Source: Neobacillus cucumis
GTDB taxonomy: Bacteria > Bacillota > Bacilli > Bacillales_B > DSM-18226
Assembly (NCBI RefSeq): GCF_023715505.1
Contig: NZ_JAMBOH010000009.1
Coordinates: 62,001-126,000, forward strand
Length of the DNA: 64,000 nucleotides
Reading direction: 5' to 3'
Each line of letters opens with the position of its first letter. Within the stretch, counting starts at the first letter, position 1. This document shows positions 8,321 through 15,884 of this stretch, in pieces. The position numbers were made by a program, and so were the translations under genes. The notes beneath the pieces are model-generated. The model did no database searches. It was given only the letters and a program-made list of their open reading frames with translations, and was not told the origin of the DNA.

Positions 8321-9784
8321 ATGCAAGTAGAAACTAGAGTAAGAGCGATTAATTGTTTGCACTTTATCAACGGCCAATTTGTCGAATCACAAAATCAAAA
8401 GACCTTTGAAAATATCAACCCAGCAACAGAAGAAGTGTTAGGAACCGTGGCCGAAGGGGGGAAGGAAGAAGTTAATTTTGCGGTAGCTGCTGCCCGTAGA
8501 GCATTAAATGGAAAATGGAAGACAATGCCTATTGTAGAGCGTTCAAAAATTATCCGCAGGATTGGCGATTTAATTCTTGAAAGACAGGAAGAGTTGGCAC
8601 ATCTTGAATCCATGGATACTGGTAAGCCATTTACATTAGCAAATAGTGTAGATATTCCGCGTGCAGCCTTTAACTTTCACTTTTTCGCTGATTATATGAT
8701 TTCTGTTAATACTGATTCGAATATGCAGGATGATATCGCCCTTCATTATTCATATCGCCGCCCAGTCGGTGTGGTTGGGATTATTAAACCTTGGAACCTG
8801 CCGTTACTATTGTTGACTTGGAAGTTAGCACCATGTTTAGCAATGGGTAATACAGCTGTTATTAAACCGGCCGAGTGGACGCCAATGACCGCAACTGTAT
8901 TAATGGAGATTTGTAAAGAAGCAGGGGTGCCTGATGGTGTAGTAAACCTTGTCCATGGTTTTGGTCCTAATTCCGCCGGTGCTGCGATTTCGGAACATCC
9001 AGATGTGGATGCGATTTCATTTATTGGTGAGCCAAAAACAGGTACTGCAATAATGAAATCGGCGGCCGATTCCTTGAAAAAACTTTCCTTTGAACTAGGC
9101 GGGAAAAATCCAAACATTATCTTTGCTGACTCTGATTTAGATGAAGTGATTGAAACAACAATTAAATCCAGCTTTGTGAACCAAGGGGAAGTTTGTTTGT
9201 GCGGTTCACGGATTTATGTGGAACGTCCGGTTTACGAAGAATTTTTAACAAGATTTGCGGAACGGGTTAGAACATTAAAGGTCGGCCACCCGCTTGAAGC
9301 GGACACGAATGTTGGTGCATTAGTAAGCAAAGAACATTATGACAGGGTAAACAGCTATATCGATATCGCCCGAGAAGAAGGTGCCACCATCTTGACGGGC
9401 GGCAAACGTCCAGATGGATATAAAAAAGGGTACTACTTAGAACCTACTATTTTAGTTGGGCTTGATCGAAATTCTCGCTGTGTTCGTGAAGAGATCTTTG
9501 GACCTGTGGTTACAGTTATGCCGTTTGATATGGAAGAAGAAGTCGTCATGCAGGCAAATGATACCCATTATGGCTTGAGTGCAACGATTTGGACAAATAA
9601 TCTTAAAAGAGCGCATCGGGTTGCACACCAGTTAGAGGCAGGAATTATTTGGGTAAATACTTGGTTCTTACGCGATTTAAGAACACCATTTGGCGGTATG
9701 AAACATAGTGGAATCGGAAGGACAGGCGGCATGCATAGTATCGATTTTTACTCCGAACTTTCCAATGTCACGATCAAACTATAA
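8321..9784 (+). CDS. 2-hydroxymuconic semialdehyde dehydrogenase
   Basis: Aldehyde dehydrogenase of 487 aa with all catalytic features: KPWNLP, the SFIGEPKTG cofactor loop, general-base Glu258 (FELGGKNPN) and nucleophile Cys292 (GEVCLCG). The SFIGEP loop and its place beside hydratase, decarboxylase and tautomerase genes point to the 2-hydroxymuconic (or 2-aminomuconic) semialdehyde dehydrogenases XylG/PraB/AmnC, which oxidise the ring-cleavage product to 2-hydroxymuconate. RBS TAGGAGGAA precedes the ATG. It is the first gene of a five-gene run, with gaps of about 17-30 bp before the last member. Hydroxy- versus aminomuconic substrate is not resolvable here. Confidence 0.9.
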   Translation: MQVETRVRAINCLHFINGQFVESQNQKTFENINPATEEVLGTVAEGGKEEVNFAVAAARRALNGKWKTMPIVERSKIIRRIGDLILERQEELAHLESMDTGKPFTLANSVDIPRAAFNFHFFADYMISVNTDSNMQDDIALHYSYRRPVGVVGIIKPWNLPLLLLTWKLAPCLAMGNTAVIKPAEWTPMTATVLMEICKEAGVPDGVVNLVHGFGPNSAGAAISEHPDVDAISFIGEPKTGTAIMKSAADSLKKLSFELGGKNPNIIFADSDLDEVIETTIKSSFVNQGEVCLCGSRIYVERPVYEEFLTRFAERVRTLKVGHPLEADTNVGALVSKEHYDRVNSYIDIAREEGATILTGGKRPDGYKKGYYLEPTILVGLDRNSRCVREEIFGPVVTVMPFDMEEEVVMQANDTHYGLSATIWTNNLKRAHRVAHQLEAGIIWVNTWFLRDLRTPFGGMKHSGIGRTGGMHSIDFYSELSNVTIKL

Positions 9785-9801
9785 GAAGGGAAGTAAATAC
9801 T

Positions 9802-10578
9802 TTGACTAGTAAAGTAACACAATTTGCAGAACAATTATCCGAAGCAGAAACGACGAAAGTCGGGATTGCTCCTTTAACATCGGTTGATCCAGAACTTACA
9901 GTGGAAGAAGCTTATTATATCCAGCTTGAAAATATTAATAAAAAAATAGCACAAGGTCAAAAAATCGTTGGAAAGAAGATAGGCTTAACATCTTTAGCGA
10001 TGCAAAACCTGCTCGGAGTTGATGAGCCGGATTACGGGCATTTACTCGATAGTATGGTAGTGGAAAATGGCGGAACCATTTCAATAGAATCGGTCCTACA
10101 GCCAAAGGTAGAAGCCGAGATTGCTTTTATTTTAAAAAAGGATTTACGTGGACCAAATGTGACCACTCTTGATGTTCTTCAAGCAACAGACTATGTCGTT
10201 CCAGCACTTGAAATCGTCGACAGCAGAGTTCAAGATTGGAAAATCAAACTGCAGGACACGGTTGCTGACAATGGCTCCTCTCAGTCTTACGTGTTAGGTG
10301 GAAAACCTACTAAAATAGAAGATATTGATCTTGAATTAATCGGCATGGTCTTAACAAAAAATGGTGAACTCGTGAATACTGGCGTCGGCGCAGCAGCGTT
10401 AGGAAATCCAGCTACGTGTGTGGCATGGTTAGCCAATAAACTATCAGAATTTGATATCCCGCTTCGGGCCGGAGAAGTGATTTTATCTGGTGCGTTGTCC
10501 GCAGCAGAAGTGGCCAATAAAGGAGATTCCTTCACTGCAAGGTTTGCTCATCTCGGTCAGGTCAGTGTGCACTTTTAA
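9802..10578 (+). CDS. 2-oxopent-4-enoate hydratase
   Basis: A 258-aa fumarylacetoacetate-hydrolase-like/MhpD-type hydratase that adds water to 2-hydroxypenta-2,4-dienoate to give 4-hydroxy-2-oxovalerate. Conserved stretches include VGKKIGLTS, PKVEAEIAF and VPALEIVDSR. It starts at TTG 9802, with AGAAGGGA about 10 bp upstream, 17 bp after the dehydrogenase stop. It is a close paralogue of the next gene; in XylI/XylJ pairs the decarboxylase and hydratase form a complex, so the two are probably co-assembled. I assign hydratase here and decarboxylase to the next gene from order and motif character; the two labels could be swapped. Confidence 0.8.
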   Translation: MTSKVTQFAEQLSEAETTKVGIAPLTSVDPELTVEEAYYIQLENINKKIAQGQKIVGKKIGLTSLAMQNLLGVDEPDYGHLLDSMVVENGGTISIESVLQPKVEAEIAFILKKDLRGPNVTTLDVLQATDYVVPALEIVDSRVQDWKIKLQDTVADNGSSQSYVLGGKPTKIEDIDLELIGMVLTKNGELVNTGVGAAALGNPATCVAWLANKLSEFDIPLRAGEVILSGALSAAEVANKGDSFTARFAHLGQVSVHF

Positions 10579-10602
10579 TTTGAAGAAAAAGAGGGGAACA
10601 GT

Positions 10603-11385
10603 GTGAATCAAATCAAGGAAATAGCTAATTATCTTGTTGCCGCCGAGCTTGAAAAACGTGAGGTTGTAAAGGTAACTGCCAACCTAAAGCCTGATTTAAC
10701 CGTAGAGGAATCATATCAGGTTCAAGAAGAAATCGTCCAAATGAAATTACAAGAAGGCAGAAAAATCGTTGGTCCCAAGATGGGCTTAACTAGTTTTGCC
10801 AAAATGAAACAAATGGGAATTGAGGATCCGATCTATGGATATGTGTTTGATTATATGTTGATTGAAAATGGCGGAAAACTGCCTTTACATGAGATGATCC
10901 ATCCGAAAGTGGAAGCGGAAATTGCATTTGTGATTGGTGAAGATATCGAAGGTCCGGGTGTGACCGGTGCTCAGGTCCTTGCAAAAACGGAATATGTTCT
11001 GCCGGCATTAGAAATCATCGACAGCCGCTATGAAAACTTCAATTTTACCTTACCGGATGTCATTGCGGATAATGCTTCAACTTCAAGGGTTGTATTTGGA
11101 ACAACGTTAAAGAAACCGGAGCAATTTGAATTGGATTTACTTGGGTCAACTTTGTCTATTAATGGAGAAATCAAGGAACTGGGGGCAGGTGCCGCAGTAT
11201 TGGGGCACCCAGCACATTCCGTTGCCATGCTGGCGAATATGCTTGCGAGAAAGGGAGAAAAAGTTCGTAAGGGTGATGTCATTTTAACAGGTGGGATTAC
11301 CAGTGCCGTTATGTTGAAATACGGCGACGTCGTCAGCGGAAAATTTGATGGGCTTGGTGAAGTCACTTTTACGGTAACGGATTAG
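10603..11385 (+). CDS. 4-oxalocrotonate decarboxylase
   Basis: A 260-aa paralogue of the preceding hydratase, with VGPKMGLTS, PKVEAEIAFV and LPALEIIDSR at the same places. It likely decarboxylates 4-oxalocrotonate (2-oxo-3-hexenedioate) to 2-oxopent-4-enoate as XylI/DmpH/PraD do. GTG start with GAGGGGAA upstream. It is followed by 4-oxalocrotonate tautomerase, whose product is its substrate, which supports the assignment. Family and pathway are clear; which paralogue does which step is inferred. Confidence 0.8.
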   Translation: MNQIKEIANYLVAAELEKREVVKVTANLKPDLTVEESYQVQEEIVQMKLQEGRKIVGPKMGLTSFAKMKQMGIEDPIYGYVFDYMLIENGGKLPLHEMIHPKVEAEIAFVIGEDIEGPGVTGAQVLAKTEYVLPALEIIDSRYENFNFTLPDVIADNASTSRVVFGTTLKKPEQFELDLLGSTLSINGEIKELGAGAAVLGHPAHSVAMLANMLARKGEKVRKGDVILTGGITSAVMLKYGDVVSGKFDGLGEVTFTVTD

Positions 11386-11416
11386 AGAAATACTTTTAAA
11401 ACAAAGGATGATAAGC

Positions 11417-11602
11417 ATGCCATTAATTAATGTACAAATAATGGAAGGTAGACCTCCCGAGAAAGTAACCGAACTAATCAAAAATCTTACTAATACGGTT
11501 GAGGAAACCTTAAACGCACCGAAAGAAAGCATCAGAGTTATCGTGACAGAAATTCCAAAGACCCATTGGGGGATTGCAGGTATACCTGCTTCGGAACGGT
11601 AG
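11417..11602 (+). CDS. 4-oxalocrotonate tautomerase
   Basis: A 61-aa tautomerase that ketonises 2-hydroxymuconate. The start is fixed at ATG 11417 rather than the in-frame ATG at 11408 because the enzyme needs an N-terminal catalytic proline exposed after Met removal; the protein then begins Pro-Leu-Ile-Asn-Val and has Arg11 (EGRPPE) and a central Arg near residue 38-39 (ESIRVIV), matching the catalytic arginines. It works between the dehydrogenase and decarboxylase of this operon. A terminator-like hairpin follows, so it may end the first transcript. Confidence 0.92.
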   Translation: MPLINVQIMEGRPPEKVTELIKNLTNTVEETLNAPKESIRVIVTEIPKTHWGIAGIPASER

Positions 11603-11614
11603 GAATTCATAAAC

Positions 11615-11650
11615 GGGAGCATGGGGAATATCAATGCTCCCACATTTTTT
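11615..11650 (+). terminator. Terminator-like hairpin after the tautomerase gene
   Basis: GGGAGCAT / ATGCTCCC stem with an 11-nt loop, then ACATTTTTT. It separates the tautomerase gene from the dioxygenase gene and may reduce read-through. Confidence 0.7.
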
Positions 11651-11657
11651 CTATTTT

Positions 11658-11671
11658 TGTAAGCGTTAACC
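11658..11671 (+). promoter_or_regulatory. Candidate cre (CcpA) site before the dioxygenase gene
   Basis: TGTAAGCGTTAACC matches the cre consensus TGWAANCGNTNWCA at 13 of 14 positions, 28 bp upstream of the ring-cleavage gene. A second cre-like site precedes the first gene of the cluster. Confidence 0.6.
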
Positions 11672-11698
11672 TGTTTATTAATTTTATAGGAGGATATT

Positions 11699-12547
11699 AT
11701 GACCATTGAATTTAGTATGATAGCTCCCCATGTCCCTAGTATGTGCCATGAAGATCAAGTGCCGGATTTTCAGATGGATATGGCTTCATCCATGAAAGTA
11801 GTAGCCAAACAAATAAAGGAAATAAACCCAGACGTAATTGTTTTAGTTTCTTGTCACTGGCCATCGACGTTTTTCCATTATGTTGATTGTACACCTGTCC
11901 ATAAAGGGATATTAACTGCCTTCGAAGCCCCAGACCTAATTAAAGACCTCCCGTACAACTACCCAGGTGATGAAGAATTAGCGAACAAGCTCGTAAAGGC
12001 AGGAGAAGAGGCTGGCCTACAGGTCCAGGGGGTAAATGATCCATATTACCTGTGGGATTATGGAAGTGTGGTTCCATTGCGGTACCTAAATCCAGATGAA
12101 GAAATACCGGTTATTAATTTATCGGTTACATTGGCAGCCAGTATCGAAGAGACCTATAAATGGGGTCAGCAAATCGCAAAAGTTTTACAAGAAACAAGTA
12201 AAAGAGTTGTCTTTATTTCAAGTGGTGCCTTGTCACATAATTTAGTGAGGGGCAGACATAATAAACCAACCATTACTGAACATGCCATGGATAAGCAATT
12301 TCTCGAATTTGTAATGAAAAAGGACTATCAATCCGCCTATGATATGCTTCCGGAGTATGCAAGGCTGGCTAGAGTCGAATCAGGCGGCCGCCATCTTGCC
12401 ATGCTTTTAAGTATGCTTGACGAAGAATGTAAACCAACTTTCTATGCAGATGGGCAGTCTTCAGGCAGCTGGAACGTGCTGATTACCTTCCAAAAAGTCA
12501 CAGTACCAGCCGCAAATTTAATTGCTGAGAATGAATTTGCCAAATAA
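11699..12547 (+). CDS. Class III (LigB-type) extradiol ring-cleavage dioxygenase
   Basis: A 282-aa non-haem Fe(II) dioxygenase of the LigB superfamily, opening a catechol or aminophenol ring next to the hydroxyl groups. The early metal-binding APHVPSMC (His10), the VLVSCHWPS His, FEAPDLIKDLPYNYPGD and SSGALSHNL (catalytic His) are visible. RBS TAGGAGG precedes the ATG. It lies 96 bp after the tautomerase, behind a hairpin and a cre-like site, so it may have its own promoter. By context its product feeds the ACMSD-like decarboxylase and the semialdehyde dehydrogenase. Protocatechuate (2,3-cleavage), 2-aminophenol or a substituted catechol are candidate substrates. Confidence 0.88.
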   Translation: MTIEFSMIAPHVPSMCHEDQVPDFQMDMASSMKVVAKQIKEINPDVIVLVSCHWPSTFFHYVDCTPVHKGILTAFEAPDLIKDLPYNYPGDEELANKLVKAGEEAGLQVQGVNDPYYLWDYGSVVPLRYLNPDEEIPVINLSVTLAASIEETYKWGQQIAKVLQETSKRVVFISSGALSHNLVRGRHNKPTITEHAMDKQFLEFVMKKDYQSAYDMLPEYARLARVESGGRHLAMLLSMLDEECKPTFYADGQSSGSWNVLITFQKVTVPAANLIAENEFAK

Positions 12548-12556
12548 TTTTTTTCA

Positions 12557-12591
12557 GAGCCGGAAACCTGCTGCTGGAGGTCCGGTTTTTT
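12557..12591 (+). terminator. Terminator of the meta-cleavage cluster
   Basis: CCGGAAACCT / AGGTCCGG imperfect stem followed by TTTTTT, 10 bp after the dioxygenase stop. Confidence 0.8.
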
Positions 12592-12653
12592 GATCGTTAA
12601 AGAAATTATAAAATTTTCGCTTGTGGATAACTCTTAATAAATGGACTATCGAT

Positions 12654-12668
12654 GTCCAGCTCCAGCGC
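12654..12668. repeat. Remnant of the large dispersed element
   Basis: GTCCAGCTCCAGCGC is the 5' end of the element found complete at 15885, 23991 (inverted) and 43758. Nothing else of the element is recognisable here. Confidence 0.6.
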
Positions 12669-12752
12669 TTTTGTTCTTGTAAGGATACCTTTTTTTGAAA
12701 GAATATGTGATACTTAAAGGATAATGATGACAACTATTTAGGAGCACTTGCA

Positions 12753-13337
12753 ATGAATGATAAAGAAATAAGATGCGGATGGGTGAATCAGGATCCACTC
12801 TATATCGATTACCATGACCATGAATGGGGGGTACCGGTTTATGATGACCGCCAGCTGTTTGAATATTTAAATCTTGAAGGCGCTCAAGCCGGACTCAGCT
12901 GGTATACGATTTTAAAAAAGCGTGAGAACTATAGTCAAGCTTTCGATCATTTTGAGCCCGCTAAAATTATTCGCTATGATGAGAACAAAATTGCTGAACT
13001 GTTACAGAATAAAGGAATTGTTAGAAATAAGCTGAAAATAAATGCGGTTATTACAAATGCAAAAGCTTTTTTTAGCGTAGTAGAGGAATTCGGATCATTT
13101 CAATCTTATATTTGGTCTTTTGTGGACGGAAAGCCAATACAAAATCATTTCCGTGAAATGAGTGAGGTCCCTGCAACGACGGAAATCAGTGATCGGCTCA
13201 GTAAAGATTTAAAGAAACGAGGCTTTAAATTTGTGGGTTCGACTATTTGTTATGCCTTTATGCAGGCAGTGGGGATGGTAAATGATCATATTACTACATG
13301 TATGTGTTATAAAAGCTTGAACTCTGAGGATAATTAA
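12753..13337 (+). CDS. tag: DNA-3-methyladenine glycosylase I
   Basis: A 194-aa Tag-type base-excision glycosylase that removes 3-methyladenine from alkylated DNA. Family signatures are CGWVNQDPLYIDYHDHEWG (residues 8-26) with the structural Cys and His, LEGAQAGLSW (about 45-54) and the C-terminal zinc-binding HITTC. RBS TAGGAGC precedes the ATG. It is a stand-alone gene ending at a strong terminator. Identification is secure. Confidence 0.96.
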   Translation: MNDKEIRCGWVNQDPLYIDYHDHEWGVPVYDDRQLFEYLNLEGAQAGLSWYTILKKRENYSQAFDHFEPAKIIRYDENKIAELLQNKGIVRNKLKINAVITNAKAFFSVVEEFGSFQSYIWSFVDGKPIQNHFREMSEVPATTEISDRLSKDLKKRGFKFVGSTICYAFMQAVGMVNDHITTCMCYKSLNSEDN

Positions 13338-13340
13338 TGA

Positions 13341-13377
13341 AAAAAAGCCCATCACAATTTGTGACGGGCCTTTTTAA
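13341..13377. terminator. Bidirectional terminator for tag and a small convergent gene
   Basis: AAAAAGGCCCGTCAC-type stem pairs across ATTT with A and T runs on both sides. It lies between the tag stop and the stop codon of the 53-codon minus-strand gene at 13385. Confidence 0.85.
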
Positions 13378-13384
13378 ATAAAGC

Positions 13385-13546
13385 TTATTTGGTTGGTTTC
13401 TCCATCATAAAATCAGAGGCTGGAATGGGAATAATTTTACCACCGATTTGGACATGAACGGTATCGTTGAAAATGGCTTTGACAATTCCTTTTAATGAAA
13501 TAGTTGAATTTACAGATATATTCTTAGATTCAGATTGGTTTGCCAA
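13385..13546 (-). CDS. Small conserved-looking protein, unknown function
   Basis: A 53-aa reading frame starting at TTG 13546, with GGAAGGTG 8 bp upstream, and ending next to a bidirectional terminator. The central part, roughly residues 17-46, alternates hydrophobic and polar residues with two glycine turns (VHVQIGGKIIPIP) and looks like a small beta-barrel. I do not recognise the family. Support comes from the start site, terminator placement and absence of a better frame on the other strand. Confidence 0.65.
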   Translation of the reverse strand: MANQSESKNISVNSTISLKGIVKAIFNDTVHVQIGGKIIPIPASDFMMEKPTK

Positions 13547-13696
13547 ATTAATCAACACCTTCCAATTGTTTGTAAAACTGTATGGTTTTTTAGAAAATCA
13601 AAAAATTGATACTTTAAATTATTCGCATAAAAATGGCAAATTCCTGCTTAACAAAATAACTTTTATTTTTATAGTAGTAGTGATAAAATGATAACA

Positions 13697-13710
13697 TGAA
13701 CTCTGGTTCA
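13697..13710. promoter_or_regulatory. Candidate TetR operator 1
   Basis: Palindrome TGAAC-TCTG-GTTCA. An almost identical copy lies 51 bp downstream, about five helical turns, just before the tetR-type gene. Confidence 0.6.
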
Positions 13711-13747
13711 AGTATTACACAAAGTATCTTTTCTGTCAATTTAAAAT

Positions 13748-13761
13748 TGAACTATGGTTCA
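13748..13761. promoter_or_regulatory. Candidate TetR operator 2
   Basis: Palindrome TGAAC-TATG-GTTCA, 16 bp upstream of a TATGAT that could serve as the -10 box. It would overlap the -35 region, so binding would repress the regulator's own transcription. Confidence 0.65.
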
Positions 13762-13800
13762 AATTTTTAGTTAGTGGTATGATAGATGCGAGGTGAAAGC

Positions 13801-14454
13801 ATGTCAGATGATGAGAACCTAGTAGGTGAATTTCCATTTTTGCCAAAACAGGAACGCGCTCAAGCTAAAAGAAATGCGTTAATTGAAAGTGGATATGCTT
13901 TGTTTCATGATAAGGGTTATGAGCAGACAACGGCAAAGGAAATCGCTGCTCATGCAGGGGTTGCAACAGGAACTTTTTATCGATATTTTTCCGATAAACG
14001 GCAGCTGTTGATGTCGCTGCTTGAGGATAAAATTGATACTTTTCTTCCACCGGAAATAAGCTGGTTATCTAGCGATCCAGTGGCAACATTGGCGTCTTCT
14101 TTAGAAATTCATTATAACCGGATCCATGAGTTCGGACTCCGTCATGTTCTGCCTGAGCTGTTATCGAAGGATTCCGAGCTTGCAGCCGTTCTGGACAAGG
14201 CTAAAAAAAGAATTCATGCTAGGATTTTTAACGGATTAAAAAAAGCAGGAGAAAAAGGGTTAATTTGGGATGATTTGGATTTAGATACCCTTTCATGGGC
14301 GATTATGATGATTGTCGAGAACGGACTTGATAAAACAAGCCAGTCTGAGAAACCTTCTCCGTATCAGGACATTGCCAAGCTCATTTGCCGGATGGTGTTC
14401 CCTCCTAGAGTTTTAGAGCAGTTATCTAAAAATGATGTGGAAGCAAATAATTAA
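13801..14454 (+). CDS. TetR/AcrR-family transcriptional regulator
   Basis: A 217-aa TetR-type repressor. The N-terminal helix-turn-helix (TAKEIAAHAGVATGTFYRYFSDKRQLL) is at about residues 42-68 and the C-terminal ligand domain has no recognisable effector signature. ATG 13801 is chosen over 13786 because GAGGTGAAAGC precedes it. Two TGAAC-N4-GTTCA palindromes upstream suggest autorepression. No transporter or enzyme gene lies directly next to it, so its target beyond itself is unclear; the following CBS gene may be co-transcribed. Confidence 0.93.
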   Translation: MSDDENLVGEFPFLPKQERAQAKRNALIESGYALFHDKGYEQTTAKEIAAHAGVATGTFYRYFSDKRQLLMSLLEDKIDTFLPPEISWLSSDPVATLASSLEIHYNRIHEFGLRHVLPELLSKDSELAAVLDKAKKRIHARIFNGLKKAGEKGLIWDDLDLDTLSWAIMMIVENGLDKTSQSEKPSPYQDIAKLICRMVFPPRVLEQLSKNDVEANN

Positions 14455-14560
14455 AAATTTATCATTAATCATTAGCAATTTGAAAATAATATCTTGAAAG
14501 ATGGAATTTATTTATATTCAAGATAACATGAAAATAGTACAAAAAATAAAGGAAATGAGC

Positions 14561-15067
14561 ATGATTTATTTTGGAATTGATTCAAAGAAAGCGGTGACCA
14601 TGATGAAAGTAAGAGATTTTATGGTGAGAGACGTTATATCTGTTAGTCCAGAAAATTCAGTTAGAGAGGTCATGTCTGTATTTGTAGAAAAGAAAATTGG
14701 CGGGGTTCCCATTACAAAAAAAGATGGTACATTATACGGCATGGTAACAGATGGGGATATTATTCGGGCTATAAAGCCATTAGATAAGCGGATACATGAT
14801 TATTTTAGTTTCATTACTTATATAGCAGTGGAGGAACGGGATGTCCACTTAAGTGAAGTCATTAATAGGGAGATTATTAAAATTGCGAAAACACATGGTC
14901 TCGTAACGGTCCATCCTGAAGATGATATGGAAAAAGTGGTCGATCTGTTATCAAAACATCACTTTAAAAAACTGCCTGTCGTCAATGGAGTGAATCGTGT
15001 AGTAGGTGTCATCAGCCGTGGCGATGTGATTCGCAATATCCAGCAAACGATAGTTGAAAATATGTAA
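14561..15067 (+). CDS. CBS-domain pair protein
   Basis: A protein of about 168 aa made of two CBS domains, the first from VRDFMVRDVISVSPENS and the second from EIIKIAKTHGLVTVHPEDD to the C-terminus, with the signature GMVTDGDIIRAI and GVISRGDVIRNI. Such pairs bind adenine nucleotides and act as energy sensors, but the partner is unknown. ATG 14561 has AAAGGA at good spacing; ATGs at 14600/14603 start nearer the usual family N-terminus and are alternatives. It lies 107 bp after the TetR-type gene on the same strand. Confidence 0.85.
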   Translation: MIYFGIDSKKAVTMMKVRDFMVRDVISVSPENSVREVMSVFVEKKIGGVPITKKDGTLYGMVTDGDIIRAIKPLDKRIHDYFSFITYIAVEERDVHLSEVINREIIKIAKTHGLVTVHPEDDMEKVVDLLSKHHFKKLPVVNGVNRVVGVISRGDVIRNIQQTIVENM

Positions 15068-15179
15068 CTTCTTTAGAGAAGGAAAGAATGGGCTGTTGAT
15101 TTTTTAATAATCATCTGCCTATTTTTTTGTTTTTAGAAAGGGTAAACTGTGCTAGTAGTATCTCTAGTTTCGCCCTTCG

Positions 15180-15206
15180 CTTTACTATACGGGGGTATGA
15201 TATAAT
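15180..15206 (+). promoter_or_regulatory. csoR-copZ promoter with CsoR operator
   Basis: TATAAT at 15201-15206 with CTTTAC at 15180-15185. The spacer holds TATACGGGGGTATG (15186-15199 region), a G-tract with near-symmetrical TAC/GTA ends like known copper-operon CsoR operators. CsoR bound here would block RNA polymerase until Cu(I) releases it. Spacing is short (15 bp), so the -35 call is tentative. Confidence 0.6.
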
Positions 15207-15230
15207 ATTCCTAAAAAGGGAGGCGTGTTA

Positions 15231-15572
15231 ATGTCTCATGAATTAGAACAGGAGTTAACCGAAGATTCCTGCTGTGAAGATGGGGGAAGCCAACGGAAAA
15301 GTCATCATCCAGATAAAGTAAAAAATAATCTTGTCACGAGGTTAAACCGAATTGAAGGGCAAATCCGTGGGATTAAAGGCTTGATTGAAAAAGATACGTA
15401 TTGTGATGATGTCATTAACCAGATTGCTGCAACACAATCGGCGTTAAACAGTGTAGCGAAAATATTGCTTGAAGGTCATCTCAAGAGCTGTGTCGTTGAA
15501 AGAATCCAAGAAGGCGATTTCGAAGTCTTGGATGAGGTTCTTGTGACGATCCAAAAGTTGATGAAAAAGTGA
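15231..15572 (+). CDS. csoR: Copper-sensing transcriptional repressor CsoR
   Basis: A 113-aa CsoR/RcnR-family repressor. The Cu(I) ligands Cys58, His83 and Cys87 are present in the W-X-Y pattern (TYCDDV and GHLKSC) within the helical core. The N-terminus has an extra CC and His-rich stretch. ATG 15231 is chosen over GTG 15225 because AGGGAGG is optimally spaced. It is co-transcribed with copZ 10 bp downstream and its own promoter holds a G-tract operator. No copA ATPase is present next to it, unlike in the usual csoR-copZA arrangement. Confidence 0.95.
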   Translation: MSHELEQELTEDSCCEDGGSQRKSHHPDKVKNNLVTRLNRIEGQIRGIKGLIEKDTYCDDVINQIAATQSALNSVAKILLEGHLKSCVVERIQEGDFEVLDEVLVTIQKLMKK

Positions 15573-15582
15573 GGAAACTATA

Positions 15583-15789
15583 ATGGAACATGTTACTATA
15601 AATGTAAGTGGAATGTCTTGTGAACATTGTGTCAAAGCAGTGGAAGGCAGTGTCGGCGAACTGCAAGGTGTAAAAAAGGTGTCGGTAAACCTGGCAAAAG
15701 GTAAAGTGGATGTAGAGTTTGATACCAACATGGTTTCACTTGATAAGATTAAAGAAACAATTGATGACCAAGGATACGATGTGAAATAA
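15583..15789 (+). CDS. copZ: Copper chaperone CopZ
   Basis: A 68-aa HMA-domain metallochaperone that carries Cu(I) in the cytosol to a P-type ATPase and to CsoR. The Cu-binding GMSCEHC motif is at residues 10-16 (Cys13, Cys16). It lies 10 bp after csoR and ends in a strong terminator, so the operon is only two genes long and the exporting ATPase must be elsewhere if present. Confidence 0.96.
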   Translation: MEHVTINVSGMSCEHCVKAVEGSVGELQGVKKVSVNLAKGKVDVEFDTNMVSLDKIKETIDDQGYDVK

Positions 15790-15795
15790 GAGAAA

Positions 15796-15825
15796 ACACC
15801 CAGGTTTAAACGCCTGGGTGTTTTT
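15796..15825 (+). terminator. Terminator of csoR-copZ
   Basis: ACACCCAGG / CCTGGGTGT stem, short loop and TTTTT, directly after copZ. Confidence 0.9.
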
Positions 15826-15884
15826 CATGGGCAAGAAAAGTATAGATTTACTACTTGTGGACCACTTTTTACAGGTTTAGCCAC

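Noticed and set aside
13467..13691. 74-codon plus-strand frame
   Set aside because: It overlaps the better supported minus-strand small gene at 13385-13546 and reads as low-complexity sequence with no ribosome-binding site.
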